Origin: a virus
Length of the DNA: 22,530 nt
Strand: one strand, 5' to 3'
IMG/VR virus record: IMGVR_UViG_3300018876_001355
Coordinates: 1-22,530 of that record
A model generated the notes under the pieces. The model was given only the letters and a program-made list of their open reading frames with translations. It did no database searches and was not told where the DNA came from. Of the stretch, positions 8,010-14,529 are shown piece after piece; positions within the stretch are counted from its first letter, which is position 1; every line of letters begins with the position of its first letter. The position numbers and the translations under genes were made by a program.

Positions 8010-8461
8010 AAGTAAGTCTCAATGTAATCAGAGCATATACCCCGAAACCCCTGTTCTTTCCAAGGATAGTCTTTACCTTTTGCCACAGTGATGCAGATGC
8101 CCGGACCCTTCGGTGCCCTCAGTCCCGGATATGCCCATATCCAACCACCAGAGGTCAGCGTGTAATCATCCTCTTGATGCCAGAAAGCATTGAAGGTGTC
8201 GGTAGTCACAGCAAGTGCCTCTACAGTTTTACAGTGAATGACGAGACGCTCTCTTCGCTTGGTCAACCATGACCAGTCAACTTCGTATTGCGGTTCATCG
8301 TGTCCAAGATAGCAATACGGATCGTGCACGTCTTTGACCCACACATCCACCTCAACCAAAAACTTAGGGTTGCTGTACAGTGCTTGATCAATGTATGCAG
8401 GTTTGTTTTCGAACTGTGGATCTGGTCCATCAATGTTACCACGGTGTGAAATGTATATCAT
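8006..8461 (-). CDS. Short GDPD/PI-PLC-like TIM-barrel protein
   Basis: A 151-residue protein with glycerophosphodiester phosphodiesterase landmarks: SHRGN (H6, R7), LVEVDVWV (E37, D39), LGHDEP (H54), an HCK segment (K78) and a C-terminal GICSDYIETY (141-150). These are the family's metal and phosphate ligands in the right order. It is much shorter than typical GDPD enzymes, which are around 230 to 250 residues, and appears to lack some barrel strands between 80 and 140. No signal peptide is seen, so it should act in the cytoplasm. It may cleave a phosphodiester in a lipid- or glycan-linked intermediate, or bind phosphosugar without catalysis. Both gene ends are 4-base overlaps with its neighbours. 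Confidence 0.8.
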   Translation of the reverse strand: MIYISHRGNIDGPDPQFENKPAYIDQALYSNPKFLVEVDVWVKDVHDPYCYLGHDEPQYEVDWSWLTKRRERLVIHCKTVEALAVTTDTFNAFWHQEDDYTLTSGGWIWAYPGLRAPKGPGICITVAKGKDYPWKEQGFRGICSDYIETYL

Positions 8462-9240
8462 ATCATTTGCATCAGACTAGCGAGGTCTTCTCCTTTATGC
8501 GGTAGTTTGTCTTTTAAGAAAAAGTGTACAAAGTCACATTCGTTAATCTTTGTGTTTGCGGTGAACAACCCGTTGAATTTATAGGGTAGTTTAGTGTGCG
8601 GTATCTTCTGTTTCTTTATCCACCAGTTGAGTAGTGTTTGATCAGTGCTCCACTTCCAAGGACCCACACCATCTACGAATCTTTTGAATTCATATCGATT
8701 GATAAACTGGCGTGGACTGTCACCGTTCAGGTAAGGCAAGAGTCCCTTGTTGAACACCATGACTCCCATGTTCATAAACTCAGCACCGTTGTCGTTCCAT
8801 TTCCAATCAACATCTTTGAGTGTGAGGTATTGCATGCGAGAATAGTTTTGAATCTTGCTGTAGTATGCAGGCGTCAGTGGCATGTCACGCTCAACGCATG
8901 CACCAAAGACAGTCCCCTCTTCCATCGCATCAAATATATTTGCAGAGTTCTGCCTCACGAAAACATCAGCATCAACAACTGCTATCTCGTCATACTCCCC
9001 GAGATGTTTGAATGCGTTTTCTTTCTCATATATTGGGAGGAATCCACCATGCTTCGCAGTTGCCTCCTTACTACGATTTGTCATGAAAGGATCAGGCGCA
9101 ATCCTTAGCAGGGGTTGCCTCTGTATGAAGTGATCGATATGATGCTGCTTACAATACTCAGCAACACTTTCGATGCAGAAATTGTATAGTTTCGATTTAG
9201 CATTTTCGCCCAATGCTACTTGATATATTAGTCTTTTCAT
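8458..9240 (-). CDS. GT8-like glycosyltransferase
   Basis: A 260-residue GT-A glycosyltransferase. IAVVDADVFV (86-95) supplies the metal-binding DxD as D90 and D92, FMNMGVMVFNK (155-165) is the following acceptor-side strand, WSTDQTLLNWW (197-207) holds the DQxxLN motif, and FVHFF near H239 takes the place of the C-terminal metal-binding His. It is a different subgroup from the GT8-like protein at 339-989, with little obvious identity beyond motifs. Donor and acceptor are unknown. Coupled by 4-base overlaps to the RxRYD family gene upstream and the GDPD-like gene downstream. Confidence 0.85.
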   Translation of the reverse strand: MKRLIYQVALGENAKSKLYNFCIESVAEYCKQHHIDHFIQRQPLLRIAPDPFMTNRSKEATAKHGGFLPIYEKENAFKHLGEYDEIAVVDADVFVRQNSANIFDAMEEGTVFGACVERDMPLTPAYYSKIQNYSRMQYLTLKDVDWKWNDNGAEFMNMGVMVFNKGLLPYLNGDSPRQFINRYEFKRFVDGVGPWKWSTDQTLLNWWIKKQKIPHTKLPYKFNGLFTANTKINECDFVHFFLKDKLPHKGEDLASLMQMI

Positions 9241-10070
9241 CCTACGTGTTTCTTCCCTAACATGTGCCGCAGGATTGCAGCACCCCCGTTATAATTTAAA
9301 TGTTTTCTTTCATTTAGGCACAAGACCTGCCACCATGCCCACTCTGCAGCAAGCAACTGCTCAGTTTCGTACCAGTGATTTACAAGTTTAGTGTCAAACC
9401 ACTCCGGTTTAAACATAACAACACAATCTAGCATCCTTTGATACCACATTGGGTTGTCATCTCTTCGGCGTTCTATGTGGAAGATTGATCTTTCAAACTT
9501 TTCTCTTGTCTTCAACCACCTCATAGAGTCATAGGCATCCATCATGCAACCCACTGGTTCATTCCATTTCATCACATAGTCCATGAATCGTTTAAAGTCC
9601 ACGTTGTGCGACAAGAGACAATCCCACCTCACTCTAATATATAGATCCGGTGGTTCACCCTCAAGTCGTAACCTTTCAATCAACCTTGCAGTTGAGATTA
9701 TCTGCAAGTTTCTGGTTATGTGTCCCGGTTGCGGGTACGTGTCTAATGATAGATTGCTGTAACGCGCATGTCTGCTCAGTTGATCTTTCCACTCTGGGGC
9801 ATCAAGATATTTGGGGATGTCTTTGTAAGGATTGTAATGCACTTTTGGCATAGGATCCGTGTGCAGGAATTTCTTAGCATGACGAATGTATTTGTTTTCT
9901 GGTACGAGAGCATTGTGCATTTCCTCTCTATCCCAAGTATGATAGTATACCTTTACATCATAATCATTTGCCTCCACTAATCTTTCATGTATTCTGTAAA
10001 GGCAGTCTGTCAAGTGCCGGTAGTCACATGACGAAGGGTATTGACCAGTTACTAGTACTTCAACTCGCAT
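9237..10070 (-). CDS. Putative glycosyltransferase of the RxRYD family (member 4)
   Basis: A 277-residue protein with MRVEVLVTGQYPSS, DVKVYYHTWD (38-47), PMPKVHYNPYKDIP (73-86) and DLYIRVRWDC (142-151; R146, R148, D150). Near the C-terminus WAWWQVLCLNE is followed by NYNGGAAILRHML. The shared order with members 1 and 2, including the Q-V/I-L then Y-GGA ending, supports common ancestry, although the gene is separated from them by about 4.7 kb. The P-K-V-H-Y-N-P segment matches the PKISYHPL segment of member 2 closely. Glycosyltransferase activity is inferred, not proven by a recognised fold signature. It overlaps the radical SAM gene by 11 bases and the GT8-like gene by 4. Confidence 0.76.
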   Translation of the reverse strand: MRVEVLVTGQYPSSCDYRHLTDCLYRIHERLVEANDYDVKVYYHTWDREEMHNALVPENKYIRHAKKFLHTDPMPKVHYNPYKDIPKYLDAPEWKDQLSRHARYSNLSLDTYPQPGHITRNLQIISTARLIERLRLEGEPPDLYIRVRWDCLLSHNVDFKRFMDYVMKWNEPVGCMMDAYDSMRWLKTREKFERSIFHIERRRDDNPMWYQRMLDCVVMFKPEWFDTKLVNHWYETEQLLAAEWAWWQVLCLNERKHLNYNGGAAILRHMLGKKHVG

Positions 10071-11064
10071 TCTGATAGTCCTTCAAATCAAAATCCGTGC
10101 CGTGCATTTTGTACACGTCTCGATCATGATTTGTCCAGACTAGAATTTCAGGATCGTCCACCAAGAAGTCACAAGATTTACAATAGTCAGGATAATCACC
10201 GCTTCGATGAGCGTCACGGAGCGCAGTGTATTCCACACCGTTCCAAATATCTTCGATAGAGTTTTCTGAGGTGTGCCCGAGGACTGCTTCTTCGTCTCTT
10301 CCGAGGACTTGGCAGCAAGGGTGAACAGCACCTCTTTTACCATCAAGACCACCAGCACGAATGACAACGTCAGGACTAAAAGGTCTGCCACAGGTTTTCT
10401 TCTCCCCTTGCCGTGCGCTCACGGGATCGTAGACCCCAGACCAATTATGCATCTTCCAAATTTCTGTTTTGACTCGTAGTTTCTCTACGATGTTTTTATA
10501 TTGTGTGAGTTCTGATTCCAGCAACACTGGGTCAGTCTCAGTCATGAGATGGTATGTCGCAACTACGCAATCACTCTCAACTTTCTCCACATACTCCTGC
10601 ATTCGTTTGACTTTGTCCCATGTGTTACCAAAGGTTCCGCCTATACGATTATGCATCCACTTTGCATATTTAGTAGGATGAGATCCAATCCAAGAGAATC
10701 TGTAAAAGTCTAGTCCTGCATCGACGCAGTCCATCATGAAGTTGCCCTCCATGCGATACCCGTTCGAGAAAATAAATGCTTTCGCATTGTACTTCTTGAC
10801 AATCTCGATATATTCTGGTAAGTTGCGATTCAGTGTTGCCTCACCACTACCATCAAGATTGACCACGCGGAGACCATGCTGTGCGCAGTCTGCTACATTG
10901 TCTTCAAACTCTCGCAGAGACATCTTTTTGAGGAAGTCTTTGTGTCTACCCCCTGTACGCATGTCTTGTGGACACATAGTACATGAGTAGTTGCATCCCC
11001 CGTTTACTTCTATAACTGCTCTATCGATTTTCAATGAATTTTTCCAAGGGTTCTTTATATGCAT
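10060..11064 (-). CDS. Radical SAM enzyme with SPASM/twitch-type C-terminus
   Basis: A 334-residue radical SAM protein. CNYSCTMC (C24, C28, C31) is the CxxxCxxC motif for the 4Fe-4S cluster that cleaves AdoMet, and DGSGEATL (71-78) is the glycine-rich GGE-like motif. The C-terminal half has CGRPF (C225), HPCCQVLG (C250, C251) and DYCKSCDF (C295, C298), a SPASM or twitch-like arrangement for one or more auxiliary clusters. Members modify peptides, sugars or cofactors. In this context a sugar or sugar-nucleotide reaction such as dehydration, epimerisation or oxidation is a reasonable guess. The ATG at 11062-11064 overlaps the upstream gene by 44 bases, which is unusual; TTG at 11032-11034 is a possible shorter start and still keeps the motif. 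Confidence 0.88.
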   Translation of the reverse strand: MHIKNPWKNSLKIDRAVIEVNGGCNYSCTMCPQDMRTGGRHKDFLKKMSLREFEDNVADCAQHGLRVVNLDGSGEATLNRNLPEYIEIVKKYNAKAFIFSNGYRMEGNFMMDCVDAGLDFYRFSWIGSHPTKYAKWMHNRIGGTFGNTWDKVKRMQEYVEKVESDCVVATYHLMTETDPVLLESELTQYKNIVEKLRVKTEIWKMHNWSGVYDPVSARQGEKKTCGRPFSPDVVIRAGGLDGKRGAVHPCCQVLGRDEEAVLGHTSENSIEDIWNGVEYTALRDAHRSGDYPDYCKSCDFLVDDPEILVWTNHDRDVYKMHGTDFDLKDYQNAS

Positions 11065-11908
11065 TCAATTTATTATGTAGGACTGCTCTATTTCTCTTAA
11101 AATCTTTAGTCCAGAGCATAAGATTTACATTGTCATTTTTGGGCGAGAAGAACCATTTTGCTTGAGGATTATGATGTCTTATGATTCCAGAGTTTCCTAC
11201 GATCACTGTGGGTTTGAGCATCATGCGAGCAACATAGTGCCACATACCATCATAACCAAAACAATACTCCGAGGTTTGTATGTGATAAAACACTTCTCGA
11301 ATTGGCGTTCTGTAATCAATCTGAGTTATCTTGTAACCCTGTTTATTTAAATGATGTTCTACCTCATCCCAGTGTTTATCACTGTAACTTGTTTTCCATG
11401 CTGCAGGAGTTTCTGAGTTGAACCTGCTTCTCCACATCACAACCTTTTTGTCTGTGGTGGGATTATCGTATACGTGGGAATTAAACTTCCAAGAGTTTAT
11501 CATGTATGGGACCAGTGTTCCGGAGGCACCACTAATTTCAACGTCCCATAAATTTAAGATCATCTCGCCTTGGAATAGATCATCAACATCGAAATTGTAT
11601 ACGTGCTGATAGGTGACATTCTCCTTTTCGTGACACATAGAGTGGAAGTAATCTATCTTCTCAAATATAGATTCTGGATCTTCGGGATGGTGGACATAAT
11701 CCGGTCCATGCTTCCAGTAGTATATGAGATGAATTGGAATCTGTAGAAGATGCGACAAATAGAATGCTGATGACATGGTGAACATAAAATCACCAGCACC
11801 GGGCGTCCCCCTTACAAGAAGGGTTCTGTCTTCTATGCGCCACCTTCTGTTTTTGTTTCTTGAATCGACAAAGTAAATATCAGTGTCAATTGGTGGATGA
11901 TACTTCAC
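11021..11908 (-). CDS. GT-B (heptosyltransferase-like) glycosyltransferase
   Basis: A 295-residue protein starting with GTG at 11906-11908 in a GTGA overlap with the small gene upstream. GTPGAGDFMF (34-43) resembles the glycine-rich N-terminal loop of GT9 proteins. SEYCFGYDGMWHYVARMML followed by KPTVIVGNS (213-240) matches the GT9 segment in which a donor-binding turn is followed by a His helix and a strand with P-x-V. The length is a little short for GT9 but complete. It is the first large gene of the sugar block in the direction of transcription. The sugar is unknown; heptose or a similar donor is suggested only by the family resemblance. Confidence 0.7.
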   Translation of the reverse strand: MKYHPPIDTDIYFVDSRNKNRRWRIEDRTLLVRGTPGAGDFMFTMSSAFYLSHLLQIPIHLIYYWKHGPDYVHHPEDPESIFEKIDYFHSMCHEKENVTYQHVYNFDVDDLFQGEMILNLWDVEISGASGTLVPYMINSWKFNSHVYDNPTTDKKVVMWRSRFNSETPAAWKTSYSDKHWDEVEHHLNKQGYKITQIDYRTPIREVFYHIQTSEYCFGYDGMWHYVARMMLKPTVIVGNSGIIRHHNPQAKWFFSPKNDNVNLMLWTKDFKRNRAVLHNKLNAYKEPLEKFIENR

Positions 11909-12057
11909 ACATTATATTTCCGTTCAATCTCTCTCAACCTTTCTGTTTCTGCTGATCTGCTGCCTCGTGAGGCATTCTTTTGACTTTTTTTATCAGATCT
12001 GTATTTGTCCTTGCTGGTCTTCTTGTTGCGCGGATCAAATTTTCCATACTTTGCCAT
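11905..12057 (-). CDS. Small basic hypothetical protein (50 residues)
   Basis: The frame starts at ATG 12055-12057 and ends with TGA at 11905-11907. The product is strongly basic, rich in Lys, Arg and Ser, opening MAKYGKFDPRNKKTSK and ending in a charged helix-like LREIERKYNV. The start overlaps the upstream stop by one base (TAATG), the stop is in a GTGA overlap with the GT-B gene, and the preceding AAGGTAGG can serve as a ribosome site. It fills what would otherwise be a hole in a gap-free region, which supports it being real. I do not recognise a domain. A nucleic-acid-binding or packaging-related role is possible from its composition only. Confidence 0.72.
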   Translation of the reverse strand: MAKYGKFDPRNKKTSKDKYRSDKKSQKNASRGSRSAETERLREIERKYNV

Positions 12058-12203
12058 TACCTACCTTGCCCTCTGTATCTTTTAAAACTTGCCTTTTTCT
12101 TTTTGTTAAGGGATGCCGTTTTAAAGTTCCCATTACCAATAGAAGTTCCTTTCGGTTTACGGACAGGGCGAGGAGTACCACCTACCCCGCCACGTCCTGC
12201 CAC
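12057..12203 (-). CDS. Small Gly/Arg/Lys-rich hypothetical protein (48 residues, GTG start)
   Basis: The frame opens with GTG at 12201-12203 and stops with TAA at 12057-12059. GGAGG at 12211-12215 lies seven bases before the GTG and inside the end of the lysozyme gene, and the GTG shares one base with the lysozyme TAG. The product begins with a Gly/Arg-rich stretch (AGRGGVGGTPRPVRKPKG) and ends with KKKKASFKRYRGQGR. No acidic residues are present, so it is extremely basic and probably disordered in part. I know of no assigned function. Together with the following 50-residue basic protein it forms a small pair between the lysozyme and the sugar genes. Confidence 0.75.
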   Translation of the reverse strand: MAGRGGVGGTPRPVRKPKGTSIGNGNFKTASLNKKKKASFKRYRGQGR

Positions 12204-12649
12204 TAGACTTCCTCCAAACGCTTCATCAATCGTTCAGCACGATTGGTCACTTGCTTGTGCCAACGAGAGTCTCGACCCTCATGTGCAGCAGTTTTCCACG
12301 CACCAACTTCTAATGCAGCGTTGAATTTTTTGAAACCAGACAGACGTGGTCTGCCCATGTTGAACATCATATTGACCACAACTTGCTGGACTTCCTCGGG
12401 AAAGGAATCAAACTTGCTTTCTCCGTATAGCACATGGCATTCGGAGATGGCAACGTCGAGGTCTTTCTCGAAACATTCCCATACCCGTTCTTCAGAGACG
12501 GGAGTTCCAAAGTCTGCCCCCCACTCCTCATCACCCTCAACAATAAGATGTCCAACACCAAACGTGTGAAGTCCAAGGTGATCCGCATACACTTCATATA
12601 CTACACCTTCGTCTACCTTCAGTGTTTCGAATACTGCTTTACGATCCAT
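12203..12649 (-). CDS. T4-type lysozyme (GH24 endolysin)
   Basis: A 148-residue muramidase that cleaves the N-acetylmuramic acid to N-acetylglucosamine bond of peptidoglycan. The catalytic triad of T4 lysozyme (E11, D20, T26) maps to E14 in KVDEGVVYEVYADHLG, D23, and T29 in HTFGVGH. NMMFNMG (93-99) matches T4 NMVFQMG, and SRWHKQVTNRAERLM matches T4 SRWYNQTPNRAKRV. The length is close to T4's 164 residues. No signal peptide or SAR segment is visible, so a holin encoded elsewhere would be needed for release; none is seen here. It could instead act at cell entry, like a gp5-type lysozyme domain, but it is not fused to a baseplate protein. It overlaps the upstream gene by 11 bases. Confidence 0.93.
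   Translation of the reverse strand: MDRKAVFETLKVDEGVVYEVYADHLGLHTFGVGHLIVEGDEEWGADFGTPVSEERVWECFEKDLDVAISECHVLYGESKFDSFPEEVQQVVVNMMFNMGRPRLSGFKKFNAALEVGAWKTAAHEGRDSRWHKQVTNRAERLMKRLEEV
12211..12215 (-). promoter_or_regulatory. Shine-Dalgarno site deciding the GTG start at 12203
   Basis: GGAGG on the minus strand, followed by AAGTCTA and then GTG. The site lies within the last codons of the lysozyme gene and favours GTG as the true start of the 48-residue basic protein. Confidence 0.75.
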
Positions 12650-12839
12650 TTAATTTCTCCAATGTTGCGAGCAACTCATCATACTTTGCGATTTGCTCTA
12701 GTTCTTTTTCTAGCGTCTCCATAAAGTCGCCGTGTTCTGCAACACCTACGGGATTTGCTGTAAATGTATCCCAGTTGGCAACGTGATAAGCACGTTTTCC
12801 CTGCAGGTATTGCTTCATTGCTTCTCTAATATGTAGCAT
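12639..12839 (-). CDS. Small hypothetical phage protein (66 residues)
   Basis: A 66-residue, mostly helical, slightly acidic protein with MLHIREAMKQYLQGK at the N-terminus and a heptad-like METLEKELEQIAKYDELL near the end, which could form a coiled coil. I believe similar short proteins occur in marine T4-like phages, but I cannot assign a function. AGGAG at 12846-12850 precedes the ATG and overlaps the PhoH stop codon, so translation is probably coupled to PhoH. The 3' end overlaps the lysozyme start by 11 bases. Confidence 0.75.
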   Translation of the reverse strand: MLHIREAMKQYLQGKRAYHVANWDTFTANPVGVAEHGDFMETLEKELEQIAKYDELLATLEKLNGS

Positions 12840-12848
12840 TTAGTTCTC

Positions 12849-13550
12849 CTATTTTAGACCCATCCATTCTTTCGTCATGATGTAGTCCCTTACAAAATCT
12901 GACCTTACGATATCTTCCCATCCAAAGTTTATTATACTAAAATGTCTCATATTGTCAAGTATACTCATAAACTTGTGGATGCCTTCCTTATCCTTTTCTT
13001 GTTTAAAGTCTGTTTGGTGATAGTCTCCACAAAACATGACTTTGGTTGCTTGTCCGACTCGGGTGATAACCGAGTCTAACTCATGAAAGTTTAGATTCTG
13101 GCACTCGTCAACGATCACAATGCTTGAGTTAAAAGTCACGCCCCTGATATAAGAAGTACTACCAAAAGAGACATACCCATTATGAACCAACTTGTCCCAT
13201 GCTCTCACATCGTCAAACAACTCTGTACATGCTGCCCGATATGGTCCTGTAAAAGCATCGAGTTTGTCTTCGAGTGTTCCGGGCAGATACCCCACTTCTC
13301 TCGTGGGAACAACGCTTCTTACGATATGTATTGTCTCAAAGGGACTGCTTTTGTCCATGACTTCTTCTAGTGCAAGATACAAGGCAAGAAAGGTCTTTCC
13401 TGTCCCTGCAGTACCCAACAATGCTAGATGGTCGCCATCTCGGTATGCATCCCATGCTTCTTTTTGTTTTGGTGTGATTGGATCAATAGTCAGTAGATTA
13501 TCCAATCGGATGTTCATAGATTCTGTCTGCTGTTTTCTTGTCTGGGTCAT
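12849..13550 (-). CDS. phoH: PhoH-like ATPase
   Basis: A 233-residue P-loop ATPase of the PhoH family. TPKQKEAW (26-33) is the family's lead-in, GTAGTGKT (46-53) is Walker A, SIVIVDECQN (143-152) is Walker B, and MFCGDYHQTD (172-181) is the following sensor segment with the GDxxQ typical of PhoH. PhoH is widespread in marine phages and has been linked to phosphate stress and to RNA metabolism, but its precise role in phages is unproven. No PIN domain is present. The ATG at 13548-13550 is in an ATGA overlap with the upstream stop; an in-frame ATG at residue 12 is a weaker alternative start. Confidence 0.93.
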   Translation of the reverse strand: MTQTRKQQTESMNIRLDNLLTIDPITPKQKEAWDAYRDGDHLALLGTAGTGKTFLALYLALEEVMDKSSPFETIHIVRSVVPTREVGYLPGTLEDKLDAFTGPYRAACTELFDDVRAWDKLVHNGYVSFGSTSYIRGVTFNSSIVIVDECQNLNFHELDSVITRVGQATKVMFCGDYHQTDFKQEKDKEGIHKFMSILDNMRHFSIINFGWEDIVRSDFVRDYIMTKEWMGLK

Positions 13551-13801
13551 ACTTTGATACGATCCGCAAGGTGACCATGTCTACGACTCTTTGATGCTGC
13601 ATTTTTAATATTCTGCAGGTGATTTTTCCAATCACTAGAAGTCTTGTTGATTATATTACCGGTGTGAGTTACAACACCAGCAGCTCCTAGATGCACTTGT
13701 TCGTATTCACCAGACTCAACCATTTCTTCTTTCTTTGCAATAGACACAAAATGCTCTTCTATCTCTCCGGTTTTTAAGTTTTTTAAATCATATGCTGGCA
13801 T
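13547..13801 (-). CDS. Small FmdB-like hypothetical protein lacking cysteines
   Basis: An 84-residue protein that opens MPAYDLKNLKTGEIEEHF, recalling the first strand pair of FmdB-type putative regulatory zinc ribbons (MPxYxYxCxxCG). The usual cysteines are absent: Asn and Thr stand in their place, so zinc binding is unlikely. The C-terminal part (SDWKNHLQNIKNAASKSRR) is basic and helical. I recall comparable proteins near PhoH in marine T4-like phages, but with no known function. It is coupled to PhoH by an ATGA overlap, and its start overlaps the glycosyltransferase upstream by 14 bases. Confidence 0.75.
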   Translation of the reverse strand: MPAYDLKNLKTGEIEEHFVSIAKKEEMVESGEYEQVHLGAAGVVTHTGNIINKTSSDWKNHLQNIKNAASKSRRHGHLADRIKV

Positions 13802-14483
13802 GATCCACTCTCCAACTCTCTCCTATAATTTCTCTGCTATGGTCTATGGTAGTTCCCCATTTCATATTAGTATACTGAAAACTATATGTATGGTCAATTG
13901 TTTTTTGACCTAACTTGGCAAACTCTTTTGCTATCCGACCTATGTGTCCATCTGAGTTTATTGTTATTGCTCTGTTTAGTGTGCCTATCAACTGCGTGGC
14001 GGCAGTAGGGGTAATGTAATATGCTCCGCCAACTGTTTGATGTCTCTTTTCTTTTATCCTAGCACAGTCTTTACACCAGCAACCTCTTGCTGCTGGATAT
14101 TTTCTAACATCACCGTGACAAAAACAGGTGTAGTCAGATTCGTTGTTAGTAAAGTAATCCGAATCAAAATGTCTTATCAGTAAAGCATCGTGTTCTGCTA
14201 CAATTATATTTTCTTGAAACACTGCGCTCAACTGCCATAATTTATGATGAGAATACCAAATTGCTTTTTCGGTAGGACTGAAATCTCTTGGTCTGAGTGA
14301 TTTTATAGTGTCAAACTCAAGTATTTCATTTGAGTAGTGTGAGATGGTTTCTGGTGTGCACCCTTGAACCAGTTTTACAGTAAACCCTTTTTCTTCCCAA
14401 GAAGGTTTTGTAACTTCCACATATTTTTGAGAAACAATATTGTCTCTCATATGAATCATATATACTGTCGAAAAGTTATTCAT
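13788..14483 (-). CDS. GT25-like glycosyltransferase, EHD variant, isolated copy (paralogue D)
   Basis: A 231-residue GT25-like enzyme placed about 10.7 kb from paralogues A to C, among phage core genes. SHHKLWQLS (78-86) is the GT25 SH-W helix, IIVAEHDALLI (93-103; E97, H98, D99) carries the same Glu-His-Asp replacement, and VGGAYYITPTAA (151-162) is the conserved strand. A cysteine cluster absent from the other copies lies between: C120, C122, C135, C137 and C140, possibly a small metal site. The gene looks more AT-rich than its neighbours, and a strong hairpin lies just upstream. The start at 14481-14483 has only a weak AGG before it. It may act in the same pathway as the block at the left, or be an independent cargo gene. 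Confidence 0.85.
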   Translation of the reverse strand: MNNFSTVYMIHMRDNIVSQKYVEVTKPSWEEKGFTVKLVQGCTPETISHYSNEILEFDTIKSLRPRDFSPTEKAIWYSHHKLWQLSAVFQENIIVAEHDALLIRHFDSDYFTNNESDYTCFCHGDVRKYPAARGCWCKDCARIKEKRHQTVGGAYYITPTAATQLIGTLNRAITINSDGHIGRIAKEFAKLGQKTIDHTYSFQYTNMKWGTTIDHSREIIGESWRVDHASI

Positions 14484-14491
14484 AACCTAAT

Positions 14492-14517
14492 GTGGATCCC
14501 CAGTTAAGGGGATCCGC
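14492..14517 (-). other. Perfect inverted repeat (RNA hairpin) upstream of the isolated GT25-like gene
   Basis: GGATCCCC at 14494-14501 and GGGGATCC at 14508-14515 are exact reverse complements around a six-base loop, extended by a G-T and a G-C pair at the base. The hairpin lies in a 46-base gap between the stop at 14530 and the start at 14483. No T-run follows on either strand, so a classic intrinsic terminator is not supported. An mRNA-stabilising or translation-controlling structure, or a recombination scar, is more likely. Each arm contains GGATCC. Confidence 0.75.
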
Positions 14518-14529
14518 TTAGATAAAGGA

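Noticed and set aside
8638-9108. Plus-strand open frame of 156 codons opposite the GT8-like gene
   Set aside because: It lies wholly antisense to a gene with clear DxD and DQ motifs, its product has no recognisable family, and no plus-strand gene is supported elsewhere in the window.
10140-10391. Minus-strand 83-codon frame with hydrophobic segments inside the radical SAM gene
   Set aside because: Out of frame within a gene whose cysteine motifs are conserved. The apparent membrane protein is a by-product of codon composition.
11980-12324. Plus-strand open frame of 114 codons across the lysozyme end and the small-gene region
   Set aside because: Antisense to the lysozyme and to two small genes with exact coupled junctions. 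The product is low-complexity and unlike any family.
14492-14517. Intrinsic terminator
   Set aside because: The stem is strong, but no T-run follows on either strand.
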